Source: Schistocephalus solidus
Taxonomy: Eukaryota; Platyhelminthes; Cestoda; Diphyllobothriidea; Diphyllobothriidae
Length of the DNA: 64,000 nt
Assembly: GCA_017591395.1 (NCBI GenBank)
Contig: WEDG01005510.1
Span: forward strand, 94,396-158,395
Direction of reading: 5' to 3'
Part shown: one piece after another, positions 22,680 through 34,331 of the stretch
Layout of the letters: each line of letters begins with the position of its first letter
Numbering within the stretch: the first letter of the stretch is position 1
Notes under the pieces: generated by a model
Told to the model about the DNA's origin: nothing
Seen by the model: only the letters and a program-made list of their open reading frames with translations
Databases searched by the model: none
Position numbers and translations under genes: made by a program

Positions 22680-23705
22680 GCTATTGACGGCAATGTCATA
22701 TGTGGTGGCTGTCAGAAACTGTCCATGAAGCTAAACCAGCTCGAGGATGAGATAAGACAAACAAAATCTGCGTTAAAAGTCTCCTCTAATGCAGTAGATG
22801 TCACACAAGAGTCCACTGAGCGACTTACTAGGAGCAAAACTATTGATACTCGATCAAAGGGCATCCCAACAACTACAGAAGCTGCTACGACCACCAAACA
22901 ACAAGTAGCAATGGCGCAGGACAAAAACAGCCCGCTCAAACAAAAAAACCTTCCATAACGCAAATCTGACACCAAGAAGGAAAACGTTAATGGACAACCG
23001 ACTCCGAGAGATGCTTCAAAAAACTCGAACAAGGGGCTTCGACCATTGCCTCGTCCACAACAGGAAATACTGAGATTCACACACCAAGCACAAGCAGTGG
23101 TATCGATTTATAAACCCGGAACGGCCACCTGCGATTCAAAATCGTCGAACTCGTGGAATTCGCCGAAATCAAAAAAAACAGAACAAAGCCCACATATAGC
23201 CAAACAGCATCCGCTCCATCATCACCAGTGCGCAACGTGGAACTTTCCCACCTGATAGTTGACGACAGCATCGAAGGTACAAAAAATGCCACCGACAGGA
23301 AAAAACGCTTCATAATACAGGGATTACCTGAATCAACAGCTACAACTCCCGGAGACCGATATTCCGAAGACATGAACCACTTTCATGAACTTTTGAACAA
23401 TATGCTGGAACCCAATACGTCGATTGAACTGAAAAAAACCTTCCGCCTTGGAAAACGGCCCGAAAGCCAATCTGAATCAACACGTCCTAGACTTTTAAAA
23501 GTTATCTTGACCAGTAGCAAGGCTCATTCTGTCTAGGCGCTCTTAGTTAAAAAACTCGAACCCAGGTTTTTTTCAACAGGACTTCTCACCTGCAGAACGG
23601 AATAAACGTCACCAACTCATCACCAAACTGAGACAGCGGCTCAGCGAAGGGGAACAAAATTTGGTTATTTACAACAACCAAGTGATTCATCGTTTATTGT
23701 TCTCC
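22680..23705 (+). pseudogene. Family F LINE ORF1, RRM-like nucleic-acid-binding protein
   Basis: ORF1 remnant of a CR1-like LINE. It begins with a CxxC knuckle and coiled coil (ICGGCQKLSMKLNQLEDEI, about 22696-22752). A charged linker follows, then an RRM-like block: KRFIIQGLPES near 23303-23335, FRLGKRPE near 23441-23465 and RPRLLKVILTS near 23484-23516. It ends with LITKLRQRLSEGEQNLVIYN near 23620-23680. Frameshifts separate at least three pieces (about 22960, 23150 and 23537). The same order of CxxC, coiled coil and GVPES-type RRM is found in family B ORF1 (53600-54819), so these two families are related. Confidence 0.65.
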
Positions 23706-23779
23706 TCCTGGAGAGGCGCGTTCCGGGTGACCACGCAGTCGACCCAGGAAAGGGGGGCTCGCGCCTGACCGTAAGCACT

Positions 23780-25731
23780 TCCCGGGCAAACCGAAAATTA
23801 ACATTCATGTACACCAATGCACAAAGTCTGTTATCGAAGCTCGAGCTTAAGATTCATGTCTTTGAACTATCTCCTGATATAATTTCCCTAACAGAAACCT
23901 GGTTGTCCCAACACGTGGACGACCGGGAGGTAACTATGACTGGTTACCAACTGTTAAGAAAAGACAGGAAAGGGCGTCAAGGGGGAGGCGTACTCACATA
24001 TGTGAAAAAAGAACTGACAGTTTTAGACAAAACGGATAAACTGGCGTCTACTTCCGAGGCAATATGGCTATCCATAAAAGTGCCAGGTTCATCAAGTCTA
24101 TATGTCCTGACAGTCTACCATCCGACGAGAAGAGACCCCGTAGCCGACGCTTTTCTGCTAGATGAGCTTGAAAAGATTGCTACACGGTCGGATATCCTGA
24201 TCATGGGTGACATTAATGCGCCTCACATCGACTGGAGCTCGGCTTGCGCACATAGCTCTGATCTAGACTTTGACGGTTGCCTTCTGAGCACGACGCTAAA
24301 GCTACTTCTCACACAGCATGTCACTTTTCCAACAAGGGTGCGCGAAGGACAACAGGCCAATTGTCTGGACCTCATTCTCACGAAGTCGCAGGACAGCATC
24401 GACGAAGTGTCATGTCTACCGCCGCTAGGTAAAAGTGACCACGTTGTACTGCGATGGGAGTACATGCTATTTTCTATACCAGAAAGACCCACAAAAGTCA
24501 GAAGGAATATATGGCAAGGTAATTTTGGTGGAATGAAGGCCGAACTCATGCGCGCTCAGTGTGAACCTTTATTCTTTGGAAACATAACCGAGAACTGGGT
24601 AACGTTCCCGGACATACTGCACAGGCTCATCGAAAATCACTGTCCGATTTTGAGAAAGAGGTTAACCAACAGACCGCGATGGCTTACGCAGGATTTAAAA
24701 ATCGAAGTTAACAAAAAGCGGAGATTGTGGAAAAAAGCGCTTACGGACGGAACTCCTGCATTTCTAAATGCGTACAAAATACAGAGAAATCGGGTCAGGG
24801 GTCTTATTGTTAGAACAAGACAGGATTTCAAAGTATACCTGCTGAACCGGGCCACCGTGAACCCGAAACTGTTTTACGGTTACCTCAGGCAGAGCACACG
24901 GAACAAGGATCCTATACCCCTGCTGAGGACCGCCGCGGGCATAGACCTTACTGAAGACGGTGCAAAGGCTGATAATCTTTCGGAATTTTTCCGGTCAGTT
25001 TTCACAAAGGAAACGAGATAAGATTACCCTGCCGATGTCTTCGAAGTGGATACAATAGTCGAGACTGTTCAATTCACCGAGACTATTGTCCTCAAGGAAC
25101 TTTTGGGGTTAAAGGAATCTAAGTCACCGGGTCCCGATGAAGTACCTGCCAAGATCTTGAAAGAGCTCGCGAGAGAGTTGGCAAAACCACTCTCTACGCT
25201 TTTCCAAACATCCTTTGAGACCGGAGGTCTACCAGCCGATTCGAAATCCGCATGGATTACGCCGCTCTATAAGGGTGGAAGCCGGGTCTCCGCAAAACAA
25301 TTATCGGCCGGTCAGCCTTACTTCAATTTGCTACAAAATCATGGAAAAATAATTAAGCAACAACAAATGCAGTTCCTTGAACATAACCATCTGCTTTCCG
25401 AGGTCCAGCACGGTTTCTGTAGAGGTAGGTCCTGTGTCACAAATTTGCTCTACTGTTTAGAACGTTGGACTGAGGCGGTCGATAGAGCAAATATGGCGCA
25501 CGCAGTCTATATTGACTTCAAAAAGGCTTTCGATAGCGTGACGCACCACCGCCTACTTTATAAACTCAACTGCATAGGAGTAAGAGGTAGACTCCTATAA
25601 TGGATAGAAAACTTCCTAATTGGCCGCTCACAAACTGTCCATATCAGCGACAAACAATCGGCCAAGGTTGAGGTTGAGAGTGGTGTTCCCCAAGGCTCTG
25701 TTCTCGGCCCTATTTTGTTTATTGTCTACAT
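23780..25731 (+). pseudogene. Family F LINE ORF2, endonuclease and N-terminal half of RT
   Basis: The endonuclease has all hallmark blocks in one open stretch (23807-25021): TNAQSLLSK, LTETWLS, VYHPTRR, GDINAPHIDWS, NCLDLILT and KSDHVV. The RT follows after a frame break near 25021: SPGPDEVPAKILK, VQHGFCRGRSCVTN, YIDFKKAFDSV and GVPQGSVLGPILFIVY. The frame has stops at about 25021 and 25600. At 25731 the RT is split by a hAT insertion and resumes at 26560 with YLNDCANEL and the catalytic FADD. It is the best preserved endonuclease in the window, and I assign it to the CR1/Jockey-like LINEs. Confidence 0.75.
25724..25731 (+). repeat. Left 8-bp target-site duplication of the hAT element
   Basis: GTCTACAT here and GTCTACCT at 26560-26567 flank the transposon and differ at one base. 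Removing the element and one copy restores a continuous LINE RT reading frame. 8-bp duplications are diagnostic of hAT transposons. Confidence 0.85.
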
Positions 25732-26559
25732 CAGAGTTCGGCAAACTCCGGCCTTTAGGCCAGATACGGCCTAGCTAGTATTCTAGTCCGACCTAACGCC
25801 CCCCTAGTTATTTATTGTTGGATCAGGCCTAATTGAAGTGTCGCGGTTTTGTTCCCCTTCATAAATGCTTGTTGCAGCTCAAGCTATGGCTCGTGTTTAT
25901 TTTTAGAACTGATGTCAGGCGCTTGTATGAGTCTATGGGAGAAACAGCTGTATAAGGGCGACTATCTCCATTTCCCGCACCTCGCCCAGTGTGATGCAGC
26001 CCTCGTTGACATCAAAGCATGCATCAGTGTGCTGTCAACCCTGCGGAATGAATTCTCTTCGCGCTTCACTGATGTGCGTTCTCATTCGCAAGAGTTCAAG
26101 ATTGTCAGCACTCCTTTTGACTTTCCCTATGACGACGCCCCCTCTGATGTGCAATTGGAGTTGATTGAGCTGCAGGCTTTGGACGTTATCTTGTCCAAGT
26201 TTACTTCTTGCACTACTCTTATTGACTTCTACCGTCAGCTGCCACATGCTCAGTTTCCAATGTTGTTAGCCCGTGCCAAGCGTGTGATCGCAGTTTGGAA
26301 GCACTTATTCGTGCGAGCAGCTGTTCTTCAAAAGGAAGTTTTGTAAGAACAGGCTGCGCTTTCAGCTCACTGACAATCGCCTTAATGACATTCTGTTGCT
26401 GGACTCCTCATCATTAGAACCTAATATTGTATCTGTCTCTAAGAACACGCAACATCATTTTTCCCATTGATCGTACTGTATTTTTGAATAATAAACGTTT
26501 CCCTGGCCTAGTGTGCCTCCTGAAATAGCCTAGTGGACCGAAAAGTTTGCCGACCCCTG
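25732..26559 (+). mobile_element. hAT DNA transposon, internally deleted, inserted in LINE F
   Basis: This is an 828-bp element with imperfect terminal inverted repeats: CAGAGTTCGGCAAACT at the left end, and AGTTTGCCGACCCCTG at the right end (14 of 16 positions pair). It is flanked by an 8-bp target duplication. It retains only the C-terminal part of a transposase. It must be younger than the LINE F copy it interrupts. Confidence 0.9.
25950..26477 (+). pseudogene. C-terminal fragment of hAT transposase
   Basis: Plus-strand remnant of the hAT dimerisation region. It reads LWEKQLYKGDYLHFPHL, FSSRFTDV, STPFDFPYDDAPSDVQLELI, then ELQALD and FYRQLPHAQFPM. After a frameshift near 26300 it continues with YSCEQLFFKRKF and RFQLTDNRLNDIL. 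The CEQLF and ELIELQ signatures are those I know from the hAT transposases that gave rise to ZBED5, SCAND3 and GTF2IRD2-type genes. The catalytic N-terminal and central parts are gone, so it cannot be active. Confidence 0.8.
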
Positions 26560-27539
26560 GTCTACCTCAACGATTGTGCCAACGAACTGGACTGCGATAT
26601 TGCTGTGTTTGCCGATGATCTCAAACTGTGGCGTGTCATTCAAACTGCGGCTGACGAAGAGAACTTGCAGGTAAACTTAAATTGACTCCAGAAATGGTCA
26701 AATGACTGACTCTTGCCGTTCAATGAGAACAAGTGCAACTTATACAAGTCGGGAAAAGCAATCCTTCGAATCAGACGGTTTACCGACTAAATGGCATTCC
26801 ATTGAAAGAAGTGGATGCCCAAAAGGATCTGGGAGTCTGGATCACGCCCTCGCTTAAACCCTCCCTACATTGCGCAAAGGTAGCAAAGTCAGCGATGTCG
26901 ATGCTGTACCTCTTCAAATGAGCTTTTTCATCCTTCAATACCGACTGCTTCACCAAAGTCTTCTGAACTTTCGTGCGGCCGCAGTTGGAGTCCGCTATCC
27001 AAGCTTGGAGACCCTGGACGGCGAAGGACATCAACATCCTCGAAACGGTTCAAAGGCGAGAAACCAAACTTGTCCTTGGACATGGCTCACAGCCTTATGA
27101 AACTCGGCTGTCGAATGTCAGACCCTGGACGGCGAAGGACATCAACATCCTCGAAACAGTTCAAAGGCGAGTAACAAAACTTGTCCTTGGACATGGCTCA
27201 CAGCCTTATGAAACTCGGCTGTCGAATGTCAATCTCTTTCCCTTGCGCTATAGACAGCTTCGGGGCGACCTGATACTAAAATTCTGCATACTACGCGTTC
27301 AGGAATGTTGCATTGTCCCAGGTGATTTCTTCGAGTTAGCAACAACAACGAACTTGAGAGGTCATCCTCTCAAAGTACGTGTGACTGGAGCTAGGCTAGA
27401 CATTCGGAAGTTCTTCTTCTCCAAAAGAGTAGTCGAAGCTAGGAATAATCTTCCACTGGATGTTGTTAAGTCGGAATCCCTGGAGACTTTTAAGCGAAAG
27501 TTAGATCGATTTAATTGTGCGAGCTACAACTCGAACTGA
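26560..27539 (+). pseudogene. Family F LINE ORF2, C-terminal half of RT
   Basis: Continuation of the RT after the hAT. It has YLNDCANELDCDIAVFADD near 26562-26618, WSND near 26700, LNGIPLKEVDAQKDLGVW near 26783-26837, an AKSAMSMLYLFK block, then RPQLESAIQAW and VQRRETKLV. The thumb domain contains an in-frame tandem duplication at 27010-27231. The C-terminus shows the FFSKRVVEARNNLPLDVV block and ETFKRKLDRF typical of CR1-like LINEs, ending at 27537. Frame breaks at about 26683, 26705 and 26921 show it is dead, although FADD is intact. Confidence 0.75.
27010..27231 (+). repeat. 111-bp in-frame tandem duplication in RT thumb
   Basis: 27010-27120 and 27121-27231 are nearly identical (both start GACCCTGGACGGCGAAGG and end GGCTGTCGAATGTCA). 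The unit is 37 codons, so the reading frame is kept. Only a few substitutions separate the copies, so the duplication is recent compared with the decay of the LINE. Confidence 0.95.
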
Positions 27540-27640
27540 AAGCTCAAAGGGCGACGTCAGAAAATACTGTATTTATTATACTACTATCTATATTTGAGTA
27601 ACATTTCTTTATGTTTATTATTTTCATTCGGGGCTCGCAT
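27540..27640 (+). repeat. 3' UTR of LINE family F
   Basis: Short AT-rich tail (ATACTGTATTTATTATACTA and TTATTATTTTC) after the RT stop. It has no U-tract stem-loop of the kind found in families A, B, D and E. Confidence 0.4.
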
Positions 27641-28116
27641 TCTCACATAATTCCCATTCAGAAGTCCCCGAAGTCTTCCCAGCTTAACTATCGGCACACC
27701 TTGGTAATACCGTGAGCGTTCGCATCAGCCGAACCTGGCGGCCATAGTTCATGCGGTCTAAGAACGTTCTCCCTTGGGTTGAACCGCAAAGCACCGAGGA
27801 TGATCTGGGCGGATATTTCCGCCTTGAAATCACTCGGCGGACTCTGCAACCAGGAAGGGAGTGTCTGGCTGCATCTTCCGTACTTCGGTGATGACCCAGG
27901 TGACATCCACAATTCCCCCGTTGGACATCCCCCCCCCCAAGGGCGACAGTTTTTTCGTCTAAATATCCCTGGGAGTTTTTTCACTCTTTTTTAACTATGT
28001 TCCACCCAGTCGTCAACATCCCGATATACTATTTACTTGATTCCACAACTCGCATCTAAAAAAAGGGAATTCAAAGGTAACCCACCTACATCTCTCTCAA
28101 ATATACTGATACTGAT
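27641..28116 (+). repeat. LINE family E 3' UTR, copy 1
   Basis: This aligns with 31130-31615. Shared blocks are ACCGAGGATGATCTGGGC, ATATTTCCGCCTT, GGACTCTGCAA, a poly-C run then AAGGGCGACAGTTTTTT, then GGGAGTTTTTT, CACAACTCGCAT, GGGAATTCAAAGGT, CCCACCTACATCTC and the end CTCAAATATACTGATACTGA. No coding part is seen. The terminal ATACTGATACTGA resembles the short 3' repeats that end CR1-type LINEs. A worn U-tract hairpin lies at 27944-27990. Confidence 0.6.
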
Positions 28117-28990
28117 GAAAACCTGCGGTAGAACACCACCGGCTATACCACAACACTACATCTCTACTCATCAGCCTCTGCATCTCCCATAATCACACGC
28201 AACACCACAAAAAAAACATGCTCTCAGTCTACATAGCTGATTGAGAGGCAAGCATGATCCTTGGCCCCTTCTCCATGTGGCTCCTCTGCTGCATGTGCGA
28301 TCTGAGCTTGAGAATATCATGGGACGATAAGCGCCGTGAGTTGGAAGGTAGCCAACTGACATTTACACTCAAACCTCGCAGTCAGGCCAATGTGTATGTG
28401 GTATGTCCAAATCATTTGTCTCGCATTACCCACTCCCACATCAAACAACTGACCAGCTCGGACTGGGGCCTGATTGTGTGGGTAGGAAAGAGAGTGAGGT
28501 CTACGGCTCAGCGCATTTTCCGCACTATAAACAATCTGACGCGCTTGAAACTAAAAGCCGTGGCTTGGAAGGTTAGCAACTGATGGGATAACTCGGACCG
28601 CTGACAGCCCAGTGTGTTTTTGTGTAGAGTGGCTGACTGGCGGACTGAGAGTCAGGCTGCAATAGCTTCTTCTTAATAGGGCCTCTATTACAGTCCTACT
28701 CCGTGGGATCCGAACTTGGCCTGGCGGCACGCTTAGCGGCGGCTTCGGCCGAGCCAGCCACCTGCGCCCTCTCCCACATCCGGTCTTTTGGACACTGTCA
28801 TGACACTGAACTTAGATGGGGGAAGATGAGAGAGTGCGGTAGATGCAGTGCAAGTCTTCTATCACTTGAAACTAATTTGCACACAAGTCACTGTTTTTGC
28901 ACACCCTTTCTGTGGAGTATACGGTGGAAATCATCGGATCATGCCAGTCGAACTGACGATAGTGGTGGCAGCGGTGGTGGTGGTGGTGTA
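28117..28990 (+). repeat. RTE composite: 3' UTR followed by 5' region
   Basis: 28117-28440 matches the RTE 3' UTR at 3297-3600. 28438-28990 matches the RTE leader unit (GACCAGCTCGGACTGGGG, AAAAGCCGTGGCTTGGAAGG, GTGGCTGACTGGCGGACTG, TATACGGTGGAAATCATCGG), ending in GGTGGTGGTGGTGG. No ORF lies between or after the parts, so the order is 3' end then 5' end. Confidence 0.6.
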
Positions 28991-31129
28991 TAATTGCCAA
29001 GTCAGGGGAAGTGATCTGCCGAGCGATCGGAAAATTCCTACCATTACACAGAAGTCTCACAGTAGTGCACGGCCACGTACACTTTCCTCACCACCCTATT
29101 GAATGATAACCTAGTATTGAGTCACCACTGTCTGCGTCGCTTAAATTCATTAATACTGGCAAAGGATATGCACAGATGACGCATAATGAAGATGCAAATG
29201 GAGGATAAGGAAGTGCCGGTGGCATGGAGAAAATTTCGTTGGTGAAAAAACATCCAAACAATGTTGGAGATCATTACCTGGTGCTTTCAACCAGAGCGGC
29301 ATGCCACGAGGTAAGACTTTCTCAGTCGGGCTAGTGACCTGCCTTCCTCTTTCAGTACGTACTAGTTTTTGCTAGGCCTTGAAGTAAACCACATTGCTCA
29401 GTCGCGCGCCACGCAAAACAAGCCAAGTGGCTGTAAACTGACAATCAATACATAAATAAATAAATAAGTGACAGGCATGGTAAGCTGCTAGCGTGCTCAG
29501 TGACCGCAAGCGCACAATTCACTGTGCTCGAAGACCAGTGTAACATTGCGTTAATTTAGTATATTTTTTTGTAACTTCTTTTTCAGCACCAAGCGGATTT
29601 TTTTAGCCAAAATAAAGGATGGGGATAACTCATTACGATTACGTGGACCTTCCCAGTCCTATGAACCTGTACAATAATGCCGATCTAACGCAAATGGAAC
29701 TTTTTTCGTACAAAAAACACCTGTTACACCGCTAGTTTGCGCATGTACCACGCATTACACTAGCCCAATTAAATGGACAGGCTGAAACATCAGCGCAAAG
29801 CAAAGCTCGTTTGCGGAATATATTAAAAATGAAATTATACGTAAGTAGGATCCCGCTTAGTCAGCCGCACGGAGGTAAATAATTCATATGATTACATAAG
29901 GCTTGAACTAGAAAAAGCGAGCATATAAGAACGTAGCCTAGCCGAGCCTGTAAATAAGCCGAATTTAAACCTAATGTCAGTGGATCAATACCGATTCTTC
30001 ACTTCAACCAAGAGCTGAAAGATCGATCCATTCAGCTGTGTTGTTATAAGAGGCATAGAATCAACTGATGGGAGGTTATTTAAATATGATAGGTAAAACA
30101 GGATGGGATACTAAAAAGCGTGTATGGAGAAACGCCAAAGAGCGAAAATACCGAAACTAATGCACAAGAAGATTGAGACAACTCTGACCTTTCAATCGCT
30201 GAGTAAATGGTTTAAGCCCGTCAACTGGAACTTGCTTTCTTGGGAAGGGAAAGGTACCAGGCTCGATGTTTCTCGGTTTATAGCCCATTCGGTGCCAGTA
30301 AAATCGTTTGCTTCCCAGCAGAACAACTTGGCGGATCAAATACCGCAGACACGCAGGGTGGGTAACCATTTGAAGTGAAGTAAGGGACGCTTATAATCTA
30401 AAAAACGTTTTATTAGAATGCAAAAAAAACTTCATGGACACACACTGAGGAAGAACAGAGGTGGATACAATATGCAAATAACCTTGTTAAGTAAAAGATA
30501 AGAAAACGCTAACGAAGAAACTGTATAAGATATATTCAGAACGGTTACTGAAGGAAGGGAAGGGACGACAGTGAAAAGAGCTACGCGAGAGAAATGAGCG
30601 GGCGAACAGTGGCATTGGTGACTACTTGAAAGATTTTCAGATGACTGACCACAAAATTTGGGCAAGTGGATGCGGCCACAGCTCAAGTATCCTGGTAGCA
30701 GGCATACCGCGATTGAGTCACGTGGATGCTTGGCGAGTTTCCTTTAAAACACCAAGACTATGTCTAAGCGTGTTGGGCGAATGGTTATGGAGGTCGAGAT
30801 GGTTTCATGCGCTGATACACGGCGACAGTTGATTGAATGGTGGTGGGAAACCAAGAAATAATATACGACAGGCTCGAGGCAAACAAACGCAAATTTAACA
30901 GTCTGTCCGATGGGCGCAGCTGCTATATGTGGTTTGGTGCAACTTTCAGGGGTGACACTTTGCTATCTTAAATTTCTATACCCCACGACTATCCATTTTT
31001 AGTGCTCTTTTCTCAACCAAATCCTCACCGAATCTAAAATCCTTGGCAGACTTTAGAAGCCCGATGAGCTCCAATAGCACTTCACTTGCTAACTCTTCAA
31101 GTTCAGGTAGTAAGTCGAGTGCACCCTCA
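28991..31129. other. No recognisable gene
   Basis: AT-rich spacer with a short (AAAT)n at about 29450-29466. Open frames near 30124-30378 and 30432-30686 resemble nothing I know. Confidence 0.35.
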
Positions 31130-31615
31130 TTGCTGCAGTACCGAGGTTTGCCAACTTTCTAGCTGCCCCCTCATCCTCCAAGATTTCTGATGCACCATGA
31201 TATTGTTTCTTTACGACAAGTAAATCTGGACCTGGCAGCCGTCGTCCATGAGGTGTATGAACGTTCACCCTTGATTCGAACTGCAATGGACCGAGGATGA
31301 TCTGGGCATATATTTCCGCCTTTAAATCCCTCCACGGACTCTGCAATCAGCAAGGGAGCATCTGGCTGATTCATGTGACCTCCGCAATGCCCCCCTTGGA
31401 CCCCCCCCCCCACCCCAAGGGCGACAGTTTTTTCTCCTAAATATCACCGGGAGTTTTTTTTGCCTGTCTGCTCTTTTTCAACTGTGTTCTACTATGTTGG
31501 CCTCGCCAAAATATCGAGATACTGTTTTTTGATACCACAACTCGCATGTAAAAATAGGGAATTCAAAGGTGACCCACCTACATCTCCCTCAAATATACTG
31601 ATACTGAAAAAATTA
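31130..31615 (+). repeat. LINE family E 3' UTR, copy 2
   Basis: Better preserved counterpart of 27641-28116, with a run of about 14 C bases near 31400 and an intact U-tract hairpin at 31423-31468. It ends in CTCAAATATACTGATACTGA. Both copies read plus. Confidence 0.6.
31423..31468 (+). promoter_or_regulatory. ENE-like U-tract stem-loop, family E
   Basis: Outer stem GACAG (31423-31427) with CUGUC (31464-31468). Opposed U tracts: six U (31428-31433) and eight U (31454-31461). Inner stem CUCC (31434-31437) with GGAG (31450-31453). This is the most compact example of the fold recurring in several LINE 3' UTRs here. Opposed U tracts between two stems is the ENE layout that clamps poly(A) in a triple helix (established for PAN and MALAT1 RNAs). 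Function here is inferred. Confidence 0.55.
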
Positions 31616-33002
31616 GACATCAGCGGCTAACTCTTTATGCATACCTGTCCTTTATTCTGTATAGAAGTGCATTTTATACTAATCATTTAACATTCTCAAT
31701 GGATATCATAAATGCAACCGTTTCCATTTACGCGGTTAATTAGCCTACTAGAAAATGCAATACTAGTCTAGTTTTGCTGTACACAAGAAGGACGAATTAC
31801 TTGCACTGAGTGATCTGAAGTCCATATACGTTTTCGATAAAATTTAGGTCGCATATCCTCTTGAAAGAATTATCATCTAAGGCCAACATTTCCTACAAGT
31901 AATCGAATACTTTCTGACTTGTTTTGATTGCAGAAAAATAATTATTTTATACTATACATCCCAAATATCTTACTTCTGCATATGAATTAATCTCTATTTT
32001 TTCCCATATTCAGATGTGTTTCGAAATATCATGCGTATGTCGAAGCCCACGAAGTACTCTGGAGTCTTGATTGGGGAATCCTTCGCCTTACGTCACAATT
32101 TTCCACCAGTAATAATGTGAAGGTGGTGGACTATATGAATTCGGGTACAAGTAACGCCGCAGCAGACTTTGATAACCGTATACTGTAGCAAAACGTCTGG
32201 TGTATTTGCGTCCCTATAGTCATGGAAAACCGTTGGTCTTATGGTTGTCAGCACCGTCTCCCCATAAAACACTTGGCTAATACTAGCCGACCTTTCTCGG
32301 TGTCAATGGGCATATGCAAAGCTGTCAAATCGGCGAGCAATTAATTGGTGATTGAATAAATCAATTCAGGCGATAAATTAAAAATTTTTAGCATTCATAC
32401 TGGTACTTTTATGATAAATTTGTACTTAACGGTTCAAATAGTTCCACTTCAATTTATAATTATTAAACCAATTGGGGTTATTCGCTGCAGTTGCAATCAT
32501 AATATTTCTAGAAGGAAAACAGAAGCAACCATCAAAGTGTGATATATGAGGATCACACCGCAATCAATCACAGTCCGTTTAGTCCAAACTAGGAGGGGGA
32601 ATTAAACGCCGCGGGGGTCCTCAAAACACAGTAAAATATAACCATGCATTCTTTGTTGGCCGAGCAAAGTATCAGTAGATGGGTAAAACAAAGGAAGCTA
32701 CCGTGATCGTTAACAGATTGCTTGAGGTTGAAGTTAGGAAATACTGTTAGAATCCACGAAGCTCATCGACTAAGTGGCTTTACAATCCGTGGAGATAGCA
32801 GCCGGTTAAAAACATGGCGTTGTAAACTTGAAATGGGAAATTCCATGTGAACGAGTAAAGCCAGCATTATCTGTCTTTAAATCCCACGAGAACCTTTTGC
32901 AAAAGGATTGGTATCCATACCTTGATAGTTCCATCTGGGGACTTGAAGTAAAGCATTCCTACTTATTTAAGCAAAATGTTTAGAAGTGGTGGATAAGAAA
33001 AC
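31616..33002. other. No recognisable gene
   Basis: AT-rich spacer with no long frame on either strand and no repeat partner noticed. Confidence 0.4.
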
Positions 33003-33254
33003 ATAAAATTTATCTTGGTTAAAAGACCCGAAGCCGGTCTCTGCTTCCTGTTTCACGTTGACTCTAGCCCAAATCTCCCACGAATTAACGCTCTGACTCC
33101 GGGAGATCGACCCTATGATACTCGTAATTCCTCCATGACCATTTCACCAACCCTTAGCTCCACAACTAAACTTTCTCAGTTTTTTGCCTCCAAATATGCT
33201 TTCATCTGGAATAGTCTTCCAATGCAAATTAGGTTTTTAGAATTTAGAATTCAT
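33003..33254 (+). pseudogene. LINE family D RT C-terminal fragment, plus
   Basis: A fragment of about 80 codons: PEAGLCFLFHVDSSPNLPRI, DRPYDTRNSSMTISP, FASKYAFIWNSLPMQIR. It aligns with the family D copy at 35541-37440 (EAGLCILSRVNSSQNLPRI, HATRNSSMIISP). The fragment lacks everything upstream of the thumb and connection region. Confidence 0.6.
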
Positions 33255-33410
33255 ATTTGGTTAGCACCGGCAAGGCACTGTCTAAGCAAACATTAGTAAC
33301 GAAATAAAGTTATGTGTAATAATAAAATGTACAAATACTTAATAATGTCGACATAACTTGTCCTGCTATGTCAACAGTAAGCGATGTTTTGAAATAAATT
33401 GTGAACTTGA
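33255..33410 (+). repeat. Short 3'-end repeat shared with 39886-40035
   Basis: CAAGGCACTGTCTAAGCAAA, AAAATGTACAAATAC, ATAACTTGTCCTGCTATGTC and AACAGTAAGCGATGTTTT recur in the same order at 39886-40035. The origin is unclear: either the tail of a LINE D subfamily or a separate SINE-like repeat. Confidence 0.6.
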
Positions 33411-34331
33411 AAAAATAGGCAGTGAAAAAAAACGCCTACCATAAAAATGAAGGCAGAGTTCAATAGGCCTTCATTTGTGAATAGAAGGTAGGAGAAAAAA
33501 ACTGCTAAGGAAAAAATGGTCAGGTGGTAGAGTAGCGTAATACTGCAGTAGCATTTCAGAATGAGTTAATGAAACGTCAAGATGAATCGTTCTTGATCAC
33601 TTAGGCGTATTAAACAAAATCTCACGAAAATGCGTCAATGAATTTAAGTCCTCAGCATCTTAGGATCCAGAATTCAATTCTGATTATGGTTAGTATCCAA
33701 AGAAACGGTAGCATTTTAGACTGTGGACCACCGAATGTGTACGTCCGAATGACGTCATCGTTTGAATGACTTGTGATATAAGGAGACATCATAGTTCATG
33801 GGCGACTCGAGGTAGCGAAAATATAGTTTCAAGAGGGTCACTTTAATTCCCGATGGTCCTTTCTCCGAGTCATGGGGAAAGCACCTGGGAAAAGATGAGG
33901 AAAATGAAAGGTTAATAGAATCAGTGTTAAGATAAATGTGCAGTCTTCGCTTGAATGCAGATAGACACGTTAACGACCTCATTTCAATTGGCAAGTTATT
34001 CCAAAGAAAACTATACCTAGAAGCAAAGAAGAGAGAGCGTTTACACGTGGATGATGCAGGGGAGGTATAATTAGGGCAGAATTTCTTAGGTTATAAGGAA
34101 GAATAACGGGGTTAATGACAGAAAGCTTAGGGGAGAGTTGAACTATTATTTAGTCGGAAAGGAGACAAAAGCCCGCTTCAAGTCTCCTGACCCAAAGAAA
34201 TTTTAGCGTCGTAAGCTGGCAACTTTTTGAGTAGGAAGCAGTTGAAAGAGTCGGAAATAGGAGTTTTTTATGAAATGTCTTTGGACATTTTCAATTTTTG
34301 AGCGGCTAAATTCGTTCATTAAACCGAAGTC
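33411..34331 (-). pseudogene. LINE family D-like 3' fragment, minus
   Basis: The C-terminal RT region and 3' UTR of a D-related LINE, read on the minus strand. FFGITCQL/WNNLPIEMRSLTCLSAFKRR lies near 33935-34000, then FPHDSEKGPSGIK, matching the DFEKGPPGI end of the plus copy at 34332-35240. Upstream there is a worn finger near 34230-34330, shared with 40036-40130. The 3' UTR holds a U-tract hairpin at 33419-33505. Several frame breaks occur. Confidence 0.55.
33419..33505 (-). promoter_or_regulatory. ENE-like U-tract stem-loop, D-like family
   Basis: On the minus strand: outer GCAG with CUGC, seven and eight U opposed, and an inner stem CCUACC with GGUAGG (one mismatch just below). The apical part adds a GAAGGC/GCCTTC hairpin. 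Same layout as the other LINE 3' UTRs. Confidence 0.5.
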
